A DNA stretch of 64,000 nucleotides. Source: Spinacia oleracea. Lineage: Eukaryota; Streptophyta; Magnoliopsida; Caryophyllales; Amaranthaceae. Under the pieces are notes generated by a model. That model was not told the DNA's origin. It did not search any database and worked only from the letters and a program-made list of their open reading frames with translations. Each line of letters opens with the position of its first letter. The first letter of the stretch is position 1. Below, piece after piece: positions 22,795 through 36,100 of the stretch. The position numbers and the translations under genes are program-made. Location of the stretch: positions 109,802,652 to 109,866,651 of the forward strand of contig NC_079491.1 of the NCBI RefSeq assembly GCF_020520425.1, read 5' to 3'.

Positions 22795-24119
22795 GTACTT
22801 CTCCACCTCCCAGTTATTTCTATTTTTTATATCCTACAAAATTTCTCAACGTAAGCGATACCCCATGGTGATCAACCAACAACTCTGTGTTTGAAGCTGT
22901 AGAAAGTTGCTGTTGGTCCTTCATTTATTTTCAAGGAATTGGCTTAGATTGTGGATCTTATTTCTGTTTTTAACTTCTGTATCAGATTGACTGATTGAGT
23001 AATATGAAATGCATTTCATTCCTCTTACCTTTTGCAGCAGCCATGAATGAAGGCCTTTTTCTAGAATTCAGTGATCTTTGGAATGCCCGCTTTCCTTGCT
23101 TTGGTACTGTTGAACCTTAGTTATAGGTGGCATTTATGTTTCCAGTTGTGTGCTTCGCTTCGCTTTGATTTGCTTTTAGTTTAAACAAAGTTAAGACCAA
23201 GTTTACCATAATCTTGACATACGATATTGGAACTTATATACTTCGTATGATATTTCAAATTGGTTTATTATTAAGTTGATTATTATTTCCGAGCCTAAAC
23301 TTATTATTAACTCTAAACTTTTTATGTGATGTGTTTATTTGTTAATTGTCAAGTGGTTTTAGGACTTGGGTTAGAAACTGGGCTGAGGTGTGTTTGAGTG
23401 TACCGCACCTCCCTACTTAAGAAAAGAAAAGTGAAAATTTGTTAAACGTGGGATTGGAAATTTCAAGTTCATATATGAAGGAAATATGTTGTATTTTTCT
23501 AGCTAGGTTGCTATAGGACTTTCAGTCATTGGAAGAGTTTGCTTGGTGTAATTGCATTAGTATGTAGCTGATGAATTCAAGTTGCTTCTAAGGTTAATTT
23601 GAGTTATCAACCACTCTTAGTCCTATGTCTTGATAAATTGTAGTCTTCCACATCTTTCAATGATGTGGAATATGCACGTACTGGTGCGTGGTCTATCATT
23701 CTGTACCAAGTCATTATGTCATTATGCACGTTTGCAGAGGACCTGTACAATGTTGCTGGTTATTATGCATTAACATGTCTTCTAAAATAAGAACAATCTC
23801 GGATCATGAGCAACCATATCTTACCAATTACACATTTGTAGCTAAATGTAGAAACTCACCAACGTAACACTTGTAATTTGATCAATGTAATATGTAACTA
23901 GATACTAAGTAGATTTTGATGAGTTTCTCAAACGCAATTTTTAGTTTTTTATACAATCTCGCACGCATCGCGTGCATATAAGACTAGTTAAAATTATAAA
24001 TCAACTAAATGGGTAGATTTCATACAGATGAAAAAAAAAGTACCATATATTTTTAATTATAAATTGTTAACGGTTAAAAAATATACTTCGAGTAATATAA
24101 ATATAACATTAACCTTACG

Positions 24120-24377
24120 GATTATTCTTGTATATGATCATCTTTGGCAATTTCCACAGGAGGTAAATCCATTTGCTTAGGGCAGAGATGAGACGAACTT
24201 GATTTCCGTCCTTCTCTAGATGGTGCTCCTGCCGCAATCCCTCCTGATATCACTGCTACGAACCCTTCGTCTAAATAACTGTTGTTGTTGTTAGAGATGA
24301 GAGAGGCACCCGACTCCTCACCTGTTTTCTTGTTGGCTTTATTCGCATCTGTCAAACAGAGGTACTGACGTATGTAT
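24120..24377 (-). pseudogene. Tat-type Gypsy gag remnant, distal part
   Basis: The minus strand continues the gag interrupted at 39519, reading through YIRQYLCLTDANKANKK and then ISGGIAAGAPSREGRK. The second motif is the linker typical of Tat/Retand-type gag-protease junctions. It joins the fragment at 39524-40240 across the family-A insertion and its CCTTT duplication. The element ends abruptly near 24120; protease, RT and integrase are absent. Confidence 0.7.
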
Positions 24378-24382
24378 CCTTT

Positions 24383-25393
24383 TGTAGGGGAATACAGTTA
24401 AACATAATAACATGTGCGGAAACAATCCCCAAAGCCAGGAAGCATGTATAAAGCACAGATTAAGCATACTTACGTTTGAAGCGTGTTTTCCTCAGTAATC
24501 TGTCAACGAACACGAACTTAGAACTCCACTTGTCGTTCCTCTAATTGGTTCACCGACACGATCAGATCTGTCTTGATAATCGTAGCTTAGAAAATTGATC
24601 AAGAGTGTTTGTTTTTGGGAAGAACTCAGTTTGGAGGCACAAAGAGAATTAGGGTTCTCTGAGTCTCTAGGGTTGAGTGTTGATTGAATTGTATTTGGAA
24701 AACTTGGGTGTGTAGGTTATTAGAATAACCTACTAACCGGTAAAGCCAATAAGGCCATGATCGGCCAACAAGCCCACGCGACACATACGACAAGCGATCA
24801 CGCGGCCAGCTGGGCCGTGGGCCGCGCGCTGCTGCTGCTGCAGCTGCATTGTCGTCTTGGCCCGCGCGCACACACGCAGCCGCTCGGCTTTGGGTCAGCT
24901 ATGCTGTGCTCGTGTTGCTAAGCACCAAGCGCCCATGGGTCTCGAATGCTTCGTGCATTCGGCTCGTGGGCTGCTCTTCGTATTCGCGACTTAATATCGT
25001 TCTGGATATTATTTATGGTTTCGTATACGACGAATCACCGTCATACGATACGATTTATTTGTTTCGCCCAGCTTACGAATATTCGCGATACGATATACGG
25101 TTCCGATGCAAGGTCGTATCGTATAATACGTTTTCCAAAACTAATTCCCGAAAAGCTAATAAATGAATTTCCGATTCATTTAATCTGGTGATTTGTTACG
25201 TGCCATTGGTGTGACCTTGTAGGTTCAGTCAAGAGTAAGCTGTGAGCTTAATATTCATTAGAACTCATTGATCGGAAGCATTGCTCCAGCTAGCTGTTCT
25301 GATCACTTGGTCTCACTGAATTAATTGTTCACAATTAATCTGAACCATGGTATTAGACTTAATGCACCTTGGGTGAAGGACATATTTCCTCCA
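24383..25393 (-). mobile_element. Family-A Copia 3' LTR (1011 bp)
   Basis: The minus strand begins TGGAGGAAATATGTCC and ends ATTCCCCTACA. The polypurine tract lies at its right. The target duplication CCTTT is present at 24378-24382 and 39519-39523. It carries the CGTAT/ATACG-rich block (25010-25135) that the 5' LTR of the same element lacks. A GC-rich block is at 24770-24965. Confidence 0.9.
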
Positions 25394-25420
25394 GTCTCCC
25401 ACTTGTCATTCAGACAAGTG
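25394..25420 (-). promoter_or_regulatory. Family-A polypurine tract with adjoining hairpin
   Basis: The minus strand has GTGGGAGAC next to the LTR, preceded by an 8-bp-stem hairpin (CACTTGTC, loop ATTCA, GACAAGTG; 25400-25420). It has the same layout as family B at 1844-1871. Confidence 0.65.
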
Positions 25421-26222
25421 TGCATTCACATTCCTTTGTCACTTAGTGTTACTTACTGAACATAGTAAGATCCAAGCCATCCTTATTAGGTCCAGAAGTG
25501 TTTCTCGGATTACAGAGTTCAACTGTTAAACTTTTACAGAAGGTTAAGCCTTCACCATTCTGAGCACGGCCATGCATTTTACAGTATCTAACTCTCCGAT
25601 AGGCCTTGTTACACAACAACACCATATCCTATCAAAGATAGGAGGACAATCCACTCTTGCAATCTATGAACACTCACTTTGATTCATAGTACGCCCAATA
25701 ACTGCTTTTATAGCCTCTTTTTACGGTGCGACGTTTAGCTAGTATCAAAACGAACTAATTCTCAAACGAGCAGACATAATCGCTCATGTTCTGAGGAACG
25801 GTTTCTAATTACCATTAATGAGAACTACCTATGACATGACTTTAATCTCTTAAAGTGTTCTCATGGTCAATCCGATACAAGATCCAATAAGTATCTATGC
25901 AAAAGATTCTGACATTCAGTCACTCTATTTCAAAAAACAGAACTTGCAATCTAATCTTCATTAGTCATTGGCCGTCCACCTTTCAATGACCTGGCTTAGG
26001 GATCCTTTGTGACTTGAATATTCAAGTTCACTTATGGGTGTTTCTTTGTCGAAGAATCCATCTTGACATCCCACTTGAATGATTTGAATCATATGGACTT
26101 ATCATTTAATACTAAACCAAAATTAAATGAATATGAAATAATAATATTCATAAATATGAAATGGTTAAACCAATTGTTTTAAACATAGATCTAACAGATG
26201 TTCTAAAACAATACTTAGAAAA
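25421..26222 (-). other. Family-A 3' untranslated region
   Basis: About 800 bp lies between the end of RNase H and the polypurine tract. It resembles 1857-2446 in family B. No coding motif was seen. Confidence 0.6.
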
Positions 26223-29200
26223 TCAAAGCCAATCTCCAACATGCTTGATTCCCATGGTTGCTACATGTGCGTTGTGTTTTACTTGTGGCAACGGTTTAGT
26301 CAATGGATCCGCGACGTTGTCGTCAGTTCCAACCTTGCGAATCTCGATTTCCTTTCTTTCAACGATCTCTCGAAGTATATGAAATTGCCGCAGTACGTTC
26401 TTGGACTTCTGGTGGCTCCTAGGCTCCTTTGCCTAGGGAATGGCTCCGCTATTGTCGCAATACAAAGCCACTGGTCCTTTAATGGAGGGGACAACCCCAA
26501 GTTCTTCGATGAACTCCCGAATCCAAACAGCTTCCTTTGCTGCTTCTGAGGCAACAATGTACTCGGCTTAAGTTGTAGAATCCGCAATAGTGCTTTGCTT
26601 AGCACTTTTCCAGCTTACTGCTCCGCCATTGAGGCAGAACACAAACCCAGACTATAATCTGAAATCATCTCTGTCGGTTTGAAAGCTTGCGTCCGTATAG
26701 CCCTTAACAATTAACTCATCTATACCACCATAAACCAGAAACTGATCCTTATTCCTTTTCAGGTACTTTAGTATATTCTTGGCAGCAGTCCAATGTGCCT
26801 CAGCTGGTTTTGACTAGTACCTGCTTGTTGCACTGAGTGCGAACGAAACGTCCGGCCTTGTACAAATCATAGCATACATGATGGATCCAATAGCCGAAGC
26901 GTATGGAATTCCACTCAATTTCTACGCTCATCAGATGTTTTAGGACACTGATTCTTGCTTAGATATGTGCCATGTGACATGGGTAGATGACCTCATTTGG
27001 CTTCCATCATATTGAACCTAGCTAGCACTTTGTCAATGTAAGTGCTCTGGCTTAGTCCAATCATCCTCTTAGATCTATCCCTATAGATCTTGATGCCCAA
27101 TATGTACTGTGCCTCTCCTAAGTCCTTCATTGAGAAACACTTTCCAAGCGAAGTCTTTACAGACTCCAACATAGGAATGTCGTTTCCAATAAGCAGTATG
27201 TCATCGACATACAAGACTAGGAATGCAATTTTACTCCCACTGACCTTCTTGTATACACAAGATTCAACCTGATTCTTGATGAAGCCAAACTTATTGACTG
27301 CTTCATCAAATCGTTTATTCCAACTCCTTGATGCCTGCTTTAGTTCGTAAATGGACTTCTTAAGCTTGCATACCTTTCCTTGGTTCTTTTGATCGACAAA
27401 ACCCTCCGGCTGCGTCATAAACACAGTCTCTTCTAGAACACCATTCAAGAAGGCAGTTTTGACATCCATTTGCCATATTTCATAGTCATGAAATGCGGCA
27501 ATCACAAGGATTATCCGAATAGACTTAAGCTTCGTGACTGGAGAAAAGGTTTCATCGTAGTCAACGCCGTGAACTTGCCTGTAACCTTTTGCTACCAATC
27601 TAGCCTTGTATATGTATACAATTCAAACTTTGTCTTTCTTCAACTTGAAGACCCATTTGCATCCGATAGGTGTAAACCCATCCTGCAAATCAACCAAATC
27701 CCAGACTTGATTTTCAGACATGGAGTCTATTTCAGATTTCATAGCCTCTAACCATTTGGTGGAGCTTGGGCTCGTCATAGCTTGCTTGTAAGTCATTGGT
27801 TCATCACTATCCAATATGAGAACGTCTAAGTTTTCAGACAAGAGGACGCCTGTCCATCTGTCCGGCTGAAATATAGTTCTACTGGACTTACGAGGGGCAA
27901 CAACATTTTGAGGAACTACTCCCACTGGCTCTTCTAAAGACCTTGGAGGTTCATCAACCTGAACTGCTTCTAAAGAGTTCTTAGTTCGTTGTTCGTCTCG
28001 AATCTCTTCGAGGCTATTATTCTCCCACTTGTCAATTTGAAATATGATTTCTTTCCAAAAAGACACCGTCACGAACAACGAAAACCTTGTTGTCTGAATT
28101 ATTGTAGAAATAATACCCCTTTGTTTCTTTTGGATACCCAACGAAGAAACATTTGTCAGATTTTGGTTCGAGCTTGTCCGAAATTAATCGCTTGACATAT
28201 GCTTCGCAACCCCAAATCTTCAGAAAAGACAACTTTGGAAGTTTCCCAGTCCATAGTTCGCATGGAGTCTTTTCAACAACTTTTGACGGAGCACGATTCA
28301 GTGTGAGTGCTGCAGTTTGCAACGCATGTCCCCAAAATTGCAAAGGAAGTTCGGCTTGACCCATCATTCACCTGACCATATCGAGTAAGGTCCTGTTTCT
28401 CCGTTCCGACACTCCATTCCATTGAGGTGTCCCCGGAGCAGTCAATTCAGAAAGAATACCGCATTCTTTTAGATGGTCATAAAACTCGTGGCTAAGATAT
28501 TCACCTCCTCGATCCGATCTTAGAGCTTTGATTTTCTTACCATGTGGATTCTCTACTTCATTTTGAAATTCTCGGAATTTCTCAAACGATTCAGACTTGT
28601 GTTTCATTAAGTAAATATAGCCATATCTACTGAAATCTTCCGTAAACGTTATGAAATAGCTGAACTCACCTCTAGCTTTCGTACTCATAGGCCCACATAC
28701 GTCCGTATGTATTAGCCCTAGTAGTTCGCTTGCTCTTTCTCCCACCTTTGAGAAAGGTTTCTTTGTCATTTTGCCAAGTAAACAAGATTCTCATTGATCA
28801 ATCTTCTCTAAGTCGAATGATTCTAGAATTCCCTTTCGTTGAAGCAATTCCATGCGCTTTGTGTTTATATGGCCTAATCGACAATGCCACAGAAATGTGA
28901 GATCCGAATCACCAGTTTTCGCCTTTTTAGTATTTATGTTATAAATGTGTTTGCTCGTATCTAGCACATATAGAACATTTTCTTGTTGTGCTGAACCATA
29001 AAACATTCCATTCAAAGAAAAAGAACAACTATTGTCTTTAAATTGAAAACTAAAACCTTTAGAATCCAAACTTAAAACGGAAATAATATTTCTGGTGATA
29101 CTAGAAACATAGTAACAGTTTTCTAGTTCCAAAACAAAACCACTAGGAAAATAAATAAAATAAGATCCTACGGCTAATGCAGCAATCCGTGCTCCATATC

Positions 29201-30194
29201 CCACACGTAGATCCATCTCCCCTTTATCAAGCCTTCTACTTCTCCTTAGTCCCTACGAATTGGAACATAAGTGTGAGCCACAACCAGTATCTAATACCCA
29301 AGAAGTAGAATTAGCAAGATTACAATGTATAAAATATATACCTGAAGTAGAAGCAACGTTCCTGTTCTTCTCATCTTCCTTTCTCTTCAAGCAATCCCTC
29401 TTCCAATGCCCCTTCTTCTTGCAGTAGAAGCATTCAGAGTCGGCAGGAGAACGAGTACCCCTCTTCTGTTTACCAGAACTGGTGTCGTTGGACTTGGATG
29501 AGGGCGTACCCTTGCCCTTACCCTTCTTTCCCTTATTCTTGCCTGATTTCTTGAAGTTCTTGCCCTTACGCACCATAAGCATATCGTGCTTATTCTCTTG
29601 CTTGAGTATCTTTTCAGCGGTTTTCAGCATACCGTGAAGCTCAGTAAGAGTTTTCTCCATGCTGTTCATGTTGTAATTCAACTTGAACTGATCATATCCA
29701 CTATGAACCGAATGGAGAATGATATCAATAGCCATTTCATTTGAGACGTCAGAATCTAGAGCTCTCATATTCTCAAAGAGTCCAATCATTTTAAGAACAT
29801 GTGGGCTCACTGGTTCTCCTTTCTTGAGCTTAGTCTCAAGGATCAACCTCTAAGTCTCGAATCTTTCGATTCTGGCTTGGTCCTTAAACATGTTCTTTAA
29901 CTCCGAGATGATTTGGTAAGAATCCGAGTTAATGAACGTTTTCTGAAGTTCAGGACTCACGGATGCAAGCATCACACATTTGACATCCCTGTTGGCCTGG
30001 ATCCAACGATTAAGGGCAGCTTGAGTTAAGTCCGGCCCGGCGGCCTCCGGTAACTCTTCCTCGAGGACATATTCTTTTTCCTCATTCATTATAACTATTT
30101 GTAAGTTCCTTTGCCAGTCGAGGAAATTGTTGCCATTCAACTTCTCTTCGTCGAGAATTGAACGCAGGTTGAAAGTGTTATTGTTTCCGACCAT
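26223..30194 (-). pseudogene. Family-A (Angela/BARE-like) Copia gag-pol, decayed
   Basis: Gag starts at 30194 (MVGNNNTFNLRSILDEEKLN). It has an intact zinc knuckle CFYCKKKGHWKRDC and a protease motif DTGCGSH near 29280. Integrase follows (HTDVCGP, ALRSDRGGEYL, GTPQWNGVSERRN), then RT with LYVDDILLIG near 27205. RNase H ends with HVATMGIKHVGDWL at 26223. The domain order gag-protease-integrase-RT-RNase H is that of Ty1/Copia, and gag and RT wording is Angela/BARE-1-like. In-frame stops or frame changes occur near 29850, 29250, 28790, 28367, 28030, 27620 and 26990, and the RNase H region is fragmentary. The copy cannot make its own proteins. Confidence 0.9.
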
Positions 30195-31808
30195 TTGATT
30201 ACTACAATCGAAAAGAATTTTCAATAAATAACCATTCATAAACTTTAATAACTTTAAAAGAAAAGCTAACATGCAATCATTAAAGCTATTAAACATTTAA
30301 TTCATGCAAAAAGCAAAACATGGTCCAAAAATGAATGAAACGATTCCAAGACCCTAAAAGTCCTAAATCCTTAAGCAGCTTTGGCATGTCTTAAGTAGTT
30401 TAAGATTCTAGGTAAGCAAAACCTATTGCTAGTAATATCCAAATTACTCGTGGTTAACAAATTAATACCATAATTTATCCCATTGCCACAACATAATGTC
30501 ATTGTTGTTTGAGTTGAAACCACTATCAACGTGCTCCTTTGGGACGCCTTACCACCCAAGTCAACTAAAATAGCACCTCGCTTTGGCGTAAACCTACTAC
30601 CTTAGATCCTTAGATTTTTGCAAGTGCTTGATTTGGAAGGCAATTTTTAAACTCAATATTACTTTGGACCTAGTTGTTTCTATGTTGGTTCGATTATTTA
30701 GTGAACTTAATCTAATCGAGTCATGCGAAACAACCTATTCATGCAAAGTATACGTACATACATTCAAGCATAATATATATCAAAATGCATAAATAATTGG
30801 TTAACTAGTATTGCCCAAAACATCTTGTCTTGAAGCATCCAATCTTCATCACCATCTTGTTAGCTTGGCATCGTCTTGAATCTTCGTTCAAATGCTAACT
30901 TAAAGTTCTAAACTTAGAAATACTTGAAAATAATAAAATTACATCAAAATTTCCATGGTACGCAGACCATATTTAAAACTTTACATTCAAAGATAGAACG
31001 GTTCGCAGACCGTATTTAACTATCCTAAATGGCCATACTAGTCATTTGGAGTACTTGCATTACATAAAATATATATTCTATGCATTCACCCATCCGTATG
31101 CTAAAACGAATGGCCCATATAATTATGCCAGTATTTACGTAAATTAATTAAAATTCATGTTAACATAAACGCGTCCTAAAAGATTAATCAATTTTCAAAT
31201 TATTAATCTTTAGACTTTATTCTAATTAAAGTTGAATTTAATTAAAATAATGCGACCTACGAAAATAATTAAAATTAATTATTTCATTTTAATTTCATTT
31301 AGTGGCTCCCACTCAAACTAATAATTATTCCGGATAATTAATTATAAAAGATTAAATTAAAACTCGCGGCCCGGCCCAAGTAAATAAAATATGAAATTAA
31401 ATATCTCGTTAGCCCAAATTAATGCAAACATGTCAAGCCCAACGAAATAAACAATTTTTAAGAAAAATGTCCAAGTGCATGCATGGGCTAGGCTTGCGCC
31501 CAGCCCATTCCTGCGCCTGTGTGGCCTACGAGGCACACGAGCAAGCTCGCACACCTCGTAGCCTGGCGCGCGCGTCCCCACAGCTCGTCGCAACCCTGCG
31601 CGCTTCGTCGTGCTTGTCGCTGCGCTGCGCGTCGCAAGGCTCGTGCCTCGCTTCGCTCGCAGCACTCGCAAGCCAAGGCGCTGCCTTGCTCGGCCTTTCC
31701 TCGCCCAGCGCGCGCGCGGCACGCAGCTCGCTTACTGCTGCCCGCGTCGCTGCGGCTCGGCACAGGCATGGCAGCCCGCGTGGCTCGTCGAGCCACACGT
31801 CCACCCTA
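30195..31808 (-). other. Family-A leader, gag-proximal part
   Basis: This is an untranslated leader, continued at 37881-38755 beyond the nested Copia. Two copies of a CGCAGACC-type motif lie at 30953-30976 and 30999-31020 and are mirrored in the family-B leader (61394-61478). A GC-rich block at 31465-31805 yields false overlapping ORFs on both strands. Confidence 0.65.
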
Positions 31809-31813
31809 CCCTT

Positions 31814-32546
31814 TGTTGTAGTTTAAGAGTTTTCAAGGCTAAAATGAAGAACAAGAAAGTAAGACTTACGGAACTTGTTGTGCCGTGGTAACCAAACCAC
31901 TGCCTTGAAAACGAGATTCGGTGCAACCGGGGTGCACAATTGTATTCTCCGATTCGTTCCCTAAGGTTCACACAACTCTCAACACACAATGGCACTCTTG
32001 GGTGTGAGATGGAGTTACCAGAACTTATGCCCAAAAGAGAAGAAGAAAAGGAGATGATAAGGGAATGATTTTCTGTAAACAAATCAAGAAATGAAGCATG
32101 TATTTATAGGATTAGTGGAGAATACAAAACAGCCCAAAGAAACCAAAGGACTCAAAAGAATCCAATGGTATTGAATCACCAATTAAATCCATGATAATGA
32201 AGGGTTTATAACCCCCGTAATCAAGAGAAATAATGGACCAACTTAATCATCATAATCAGAATGATAATTGTCCACAAATCATACTTAAAAGGTTATCATA
32301 AAAGAGGAATCCAAAGAGAAGATAAAAAACGGACAACACTATGAGCCGATCTCGAAACCTGCCGGTTTCTCAAAACCGGCCGGTTTTCAGTGCACTTCAA
32401 AAAATTCCTTTTAAGTCCGTTTTTCAACTCACGCTTTAAACCTGCCGGTTTTGGAAAACCTGGCAGACATGTTTTGGGAAAACCTGTCGGTTTTCCAAAA
32501 CCTGGCAGGCAGGTTTTGAGCGCTTTTCCATCTTTAAATTCCAACA
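31814..32546 (-). mobile_element. Nested young Copia, 3' LTR (733 bp)
   Basis: The LTR is bounded by TGTTGTAG and CCAACA on the plus strand, with target duplication CCCTT at 31809-31813 and 37876-37880. By eye it is about 98% identical to the 5' LTR, with one 33-bp extra segment near 32190-32222. That similarity implies a recent insertion. An inverted-repeat-rich array around 32353-32520 lies in U3. Confidence 0.95.
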
Positions 32547-32560
32547 ATCCCCCACTAAAG
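32547..32560 (-). promoter_or_regulatory. Nested Copia polypurine tract
   Basis: The minus strand reads CTTTAGTGGGGGAT immediately upstream of the 3' LTR. Confidence 0.75.
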
Positions 32561-33146
32561 ATGAGAAAAGATATCAAATGGAAGAGGAAAATATTGGGCA
32601 TAAGAGGAGATCAATACATAGCATTCGGTGTTACATTTAAGTAAATTGAAACCAAATGTTTAGTGAAGTGGAACAATGACTTACAAGTCCAAGGGTGGAC
32701 TAACCTTGAAACCCTTAAACTTTTGATCAAAGAGTGGACTAACCTTGAAACTCTAAGATTTAAGTCAAGCCCCCCACAACACATACATCACCCCAAAGAT
32801 CTAGTAAACTCCGCAAAGTGAACGCGTTTTAAGCCATGCGTTTACCTTAGTTCTCATGGAAGCTCTAGGAAACCGCCCAAGTTTCCATGGAAGATGGCGA
32901 GTCTTCACAACCACGTAGGTGAATCCCCTGTGCTTCTCAATAGCACAAACCATCTCTTAGGATTCATTAAGAGTTTAAACAAACTCAACCTCCACATAAA
33001 TTACAACGGTGGATTTCTCAAATGCTTAGCTAGAGCACCTACCACGTAAGTATAAATCCATTAAGAATTCCAACGAATTCAACCTACACTAAGCATTACA
33101 AGCACAAACTGCCATAGGAATGGAATATTAGTAATGCTTATCATAT
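32561..33146 (-). other. Nested Copia 3' untranslated region
   Basis: This is noncoding sequence between RNase H and the polypurine tract. It has a short internal repeat containing GTGGACTAACCTTGAAAC (about 32694 and 32732). No further gene was seen. Confidence 0.5.
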
Positions 33147-36100
33147 TCACTTCATGGGCTTAAGCCCCATTCCCCTCGACGAGTCAAGAACTTGGTTCCT
33201 TTCCAACCCCTTAGTCAAAGGATCCGCCAAATTTCTTTCGGACCTTACATAGTTCAATGCAATCACTCCATTTTTGAGTAGTTGCCTCACCGAACTATGT
33301 CTAAGGCGTATGTGCCTCTTCTTACCATTATAGTTGCTATTATTAACCACACCAATCGCCGCTTGAGAATCACAATGCAAGGATACCGGGGAAGTTCTCT
33401 CCCCCCACAATGGGATATCGGCTAGGAGGCTCCTTAACCAATCCGCTTCTTGACCTGCCAACTCAAGAGCAATGAATTCAGATTCCATGGTGGAGCGGGC
33501 TAAACATGGTTGTTTTGAGGACTTCCATGAAATAGCACCTCCACCCAACATAAACACATAACCACTAGTAGAAACCACTTCATCATTATCGGACACCCAA
33601 TTAGCATCACAATAACCTTCCAAAACATTAGGAAAGCGATTAAAATGCAAACATACCTCCATGGTACCCCTTAGGTACCCAAGTAATCGATGAAGTGCTT
33701 TCTAATGTTCACTACTAGGATTGTGAGTATGTCGACTTAATCTACTTACCGCATAGGCAATGTCGGGACGTGTGCAATTCATCAAAAACATTACACTTCC
33801 TATTACCTTGGCATATTGCTCTTGAGATACGCTTGAACCCTTATTCTTTGTAAGCTTTACACTTGCATCATAAGGAGTCTTACATGGCTCCACATCATAG
33901 CAATCGAACTTCTTCAAGATTTTCTCCACATAGTGAGATTGACTCATTGAGAACCCATCCTTGGATTTGGTCAAACGAATACCAAGGATCACATCGGCTT
34001 CACCTAAGTCCTTCATTTCAAACTTAGTAGACAAAAAATCTTTAGTGTAATTCACAACCTCAAGGTTAGTGCCCATAATAAGCATGTCATCAACATAGAG
34101 ACAAATAATAACACAAGAGGAATCAAACACTTTAGAATACACACAAGAGTCCGAAGAATTAGTCACAGAGCCATCACTCCTAAGAGTACAATCAAACTTT
34201 TCATACCATTGCTTAGGAGCTTGTTTCAAACCATACAAAGACTTTTTAAGTCTACACACCTTATGCTCTTGACCCTTAACTACAAACCCTTCCGGTTGAG
34301 TCATGTAAATTTCTTCATCAAGATCACCATTAAGAAAGGCCATTTTAACATCCATTTGATGGACCACTAAGTCATGAATTGCCGCTAAAGCAACCAAAGT
34401 CCTAATGGTGGCAATCTTAGTCGCAGGTGAGTAGGTATCAAAAAAGTCAATTCCCTCTTTTTGAGTGAAACCTCTAATAACAAGTCTAGCCTTAAACTTA
34501 TCAATAGAGCCATCGGGTTTCTTCTTCTTAGTAAAGATCCATTTATTACTTATGGGTTTAGACCCCTTAGGCAAATCACATAAGTCCCAAGTATGATTAG
34601 ACATGATTGAATCTAATTCACTTTTAATGGCCTCTTTCCAAAAACTAACATCTATGGATTTCATAGCTTCACAATAAGTCTTTGGGTCTTCTTCTAAGAG
34701 AAACAAAGAAACAACAATTTCACTCAAATAATCCACATCAAAGTCTTCTACAAGAAAAACGGTCAAGAAATCCGGTCCAAAGGTAGTCTCTACTCTAAGC
34801 CTTTTACTCTTTCTAGGTTGGACTTCTTCCACTATAGTGGGAGGAGGAGAAACACTAGGACTAGGCAAAGAAACATCCAAAGGCACATCAACACTTGACT
34901 CATGCACATGAGAAGACAAAGAGGATTTCAACGGGAAAATATGCTCAAAGAAAACTGCATCCCTAGATTCACAAATAGAATGATCACTCAAAAGCATGAA
35001 TCTATATGCGGCACTATTATGAGCATAACCAATGAACACACAATCAAAAGTTTTAGACCCAATGGTGGTTTTCTTAAAATCTAGAAAAGCAACCTTGGCT
35101 AAGCACCCCCACACTTTCAAAATACTCATGTTAGGACTATAACCCTTCCAAAGCTCATAGGGTGTCTTATCCAACTTCTTATGGGGCACTCTATTGAGTA
35201 CATAACAAGCGGATAAAACCGCCTCCCCCCACATGTTGTTGGATAATCCGGAACTTAGAAGCATGGCATTCATAGTCTCTTTTAAAGATTTGTTTTTCCT
35301 TTCGGCAATACCATTTTGTTGTGGGGTGTAAGGAGAACTTAGCTCATGGATAATTCCATTGGTTTCACAAAATTCTTTTAAAGACCATTTTCCATATTCA
35401 CCACCTCTATCGGTTCTAACTCTTTTGATTTTAAGGTCAAGTTGATTTTCAACCTCGGCTTTATACTTTAAAAATGCACTTTCAGCCTCATCCTTAGTTT
35501 TCAAAAGATATACTTTAGTAAACCTTGAAAAGTCATCAACAAAAGTTATGTAGTAATTTTTCCCTCCTCTACTAGTAGTGCAATTTTTAAAGTCCGCTAA
35601 ATCCGAGTGAATCAACTCTAACAATTTAGTACTTCTCGTTGTCACTTGCTTAAAAGGTTTCTTAGTATGTTTGGCCTCAACACAAAGAGGACATTTAGAG
35701 GCTTTGTCAATTTTATTAAAAGAAATCAAGTTCATGTTTTTTAACTTTTCCATGTAAGAAACATTTAAATGTCCTAATCGATTGTGCCAAACATCCATAG
35801 ACTCAACGATGTAAGCAAAAGAAGAAGTACTTTCATTATTGTTCAAAACATTCAACACAAACAAGCCTTCACTAAGGTAGCCTTTCCCAACAAAGTCTCC
35901 ATTCTTAGAGATAACAATCTTATCCGCCTCAAAGACAAGTTTTAGGTCGGCTTTGTTGAGAAGGGCACCCGAAATAAGATTCCTCCTTAGGGAGAGAACA
36001 TACAAGACATTATTCAAAAACAAAGTTTTTCCGCAAGTGAGTTTAAGGTGGACCTTTCCTTTTCCAAGAACTCCGGCGGTGCTACTATTTCCCATGTAAA

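Larger units (their letters stand above)
20989..23987 (+). mobile_element. Non-autonomous Helitron with captured gene fragments
   Basis: The 5' end is TCTCTATTATATAAG after an A at 20988. The 3' end is a 6-bp stem-loop GCACGC-ATC-GCGTGC (23961-23975), then 12 bases to CTAG at 23984-23987 and a T at 23988. No RepHel helicase is encoded. The interior looks like spliced host gene sequence: a 5'-UTR-like CT-rich start (21090-21420), AT-rich introns and exon-like islands. A run of about 19 C residues lies at 21067-21085. It is about 3.0 kb. Confidence 0.75.

Noticed and set aside
31357..31826. Several long overlapping ORFs on both strands
   Set aside because: They lie in a GC-rich island of the family-A leader, with alanine/arginine-rich translations in all frames.
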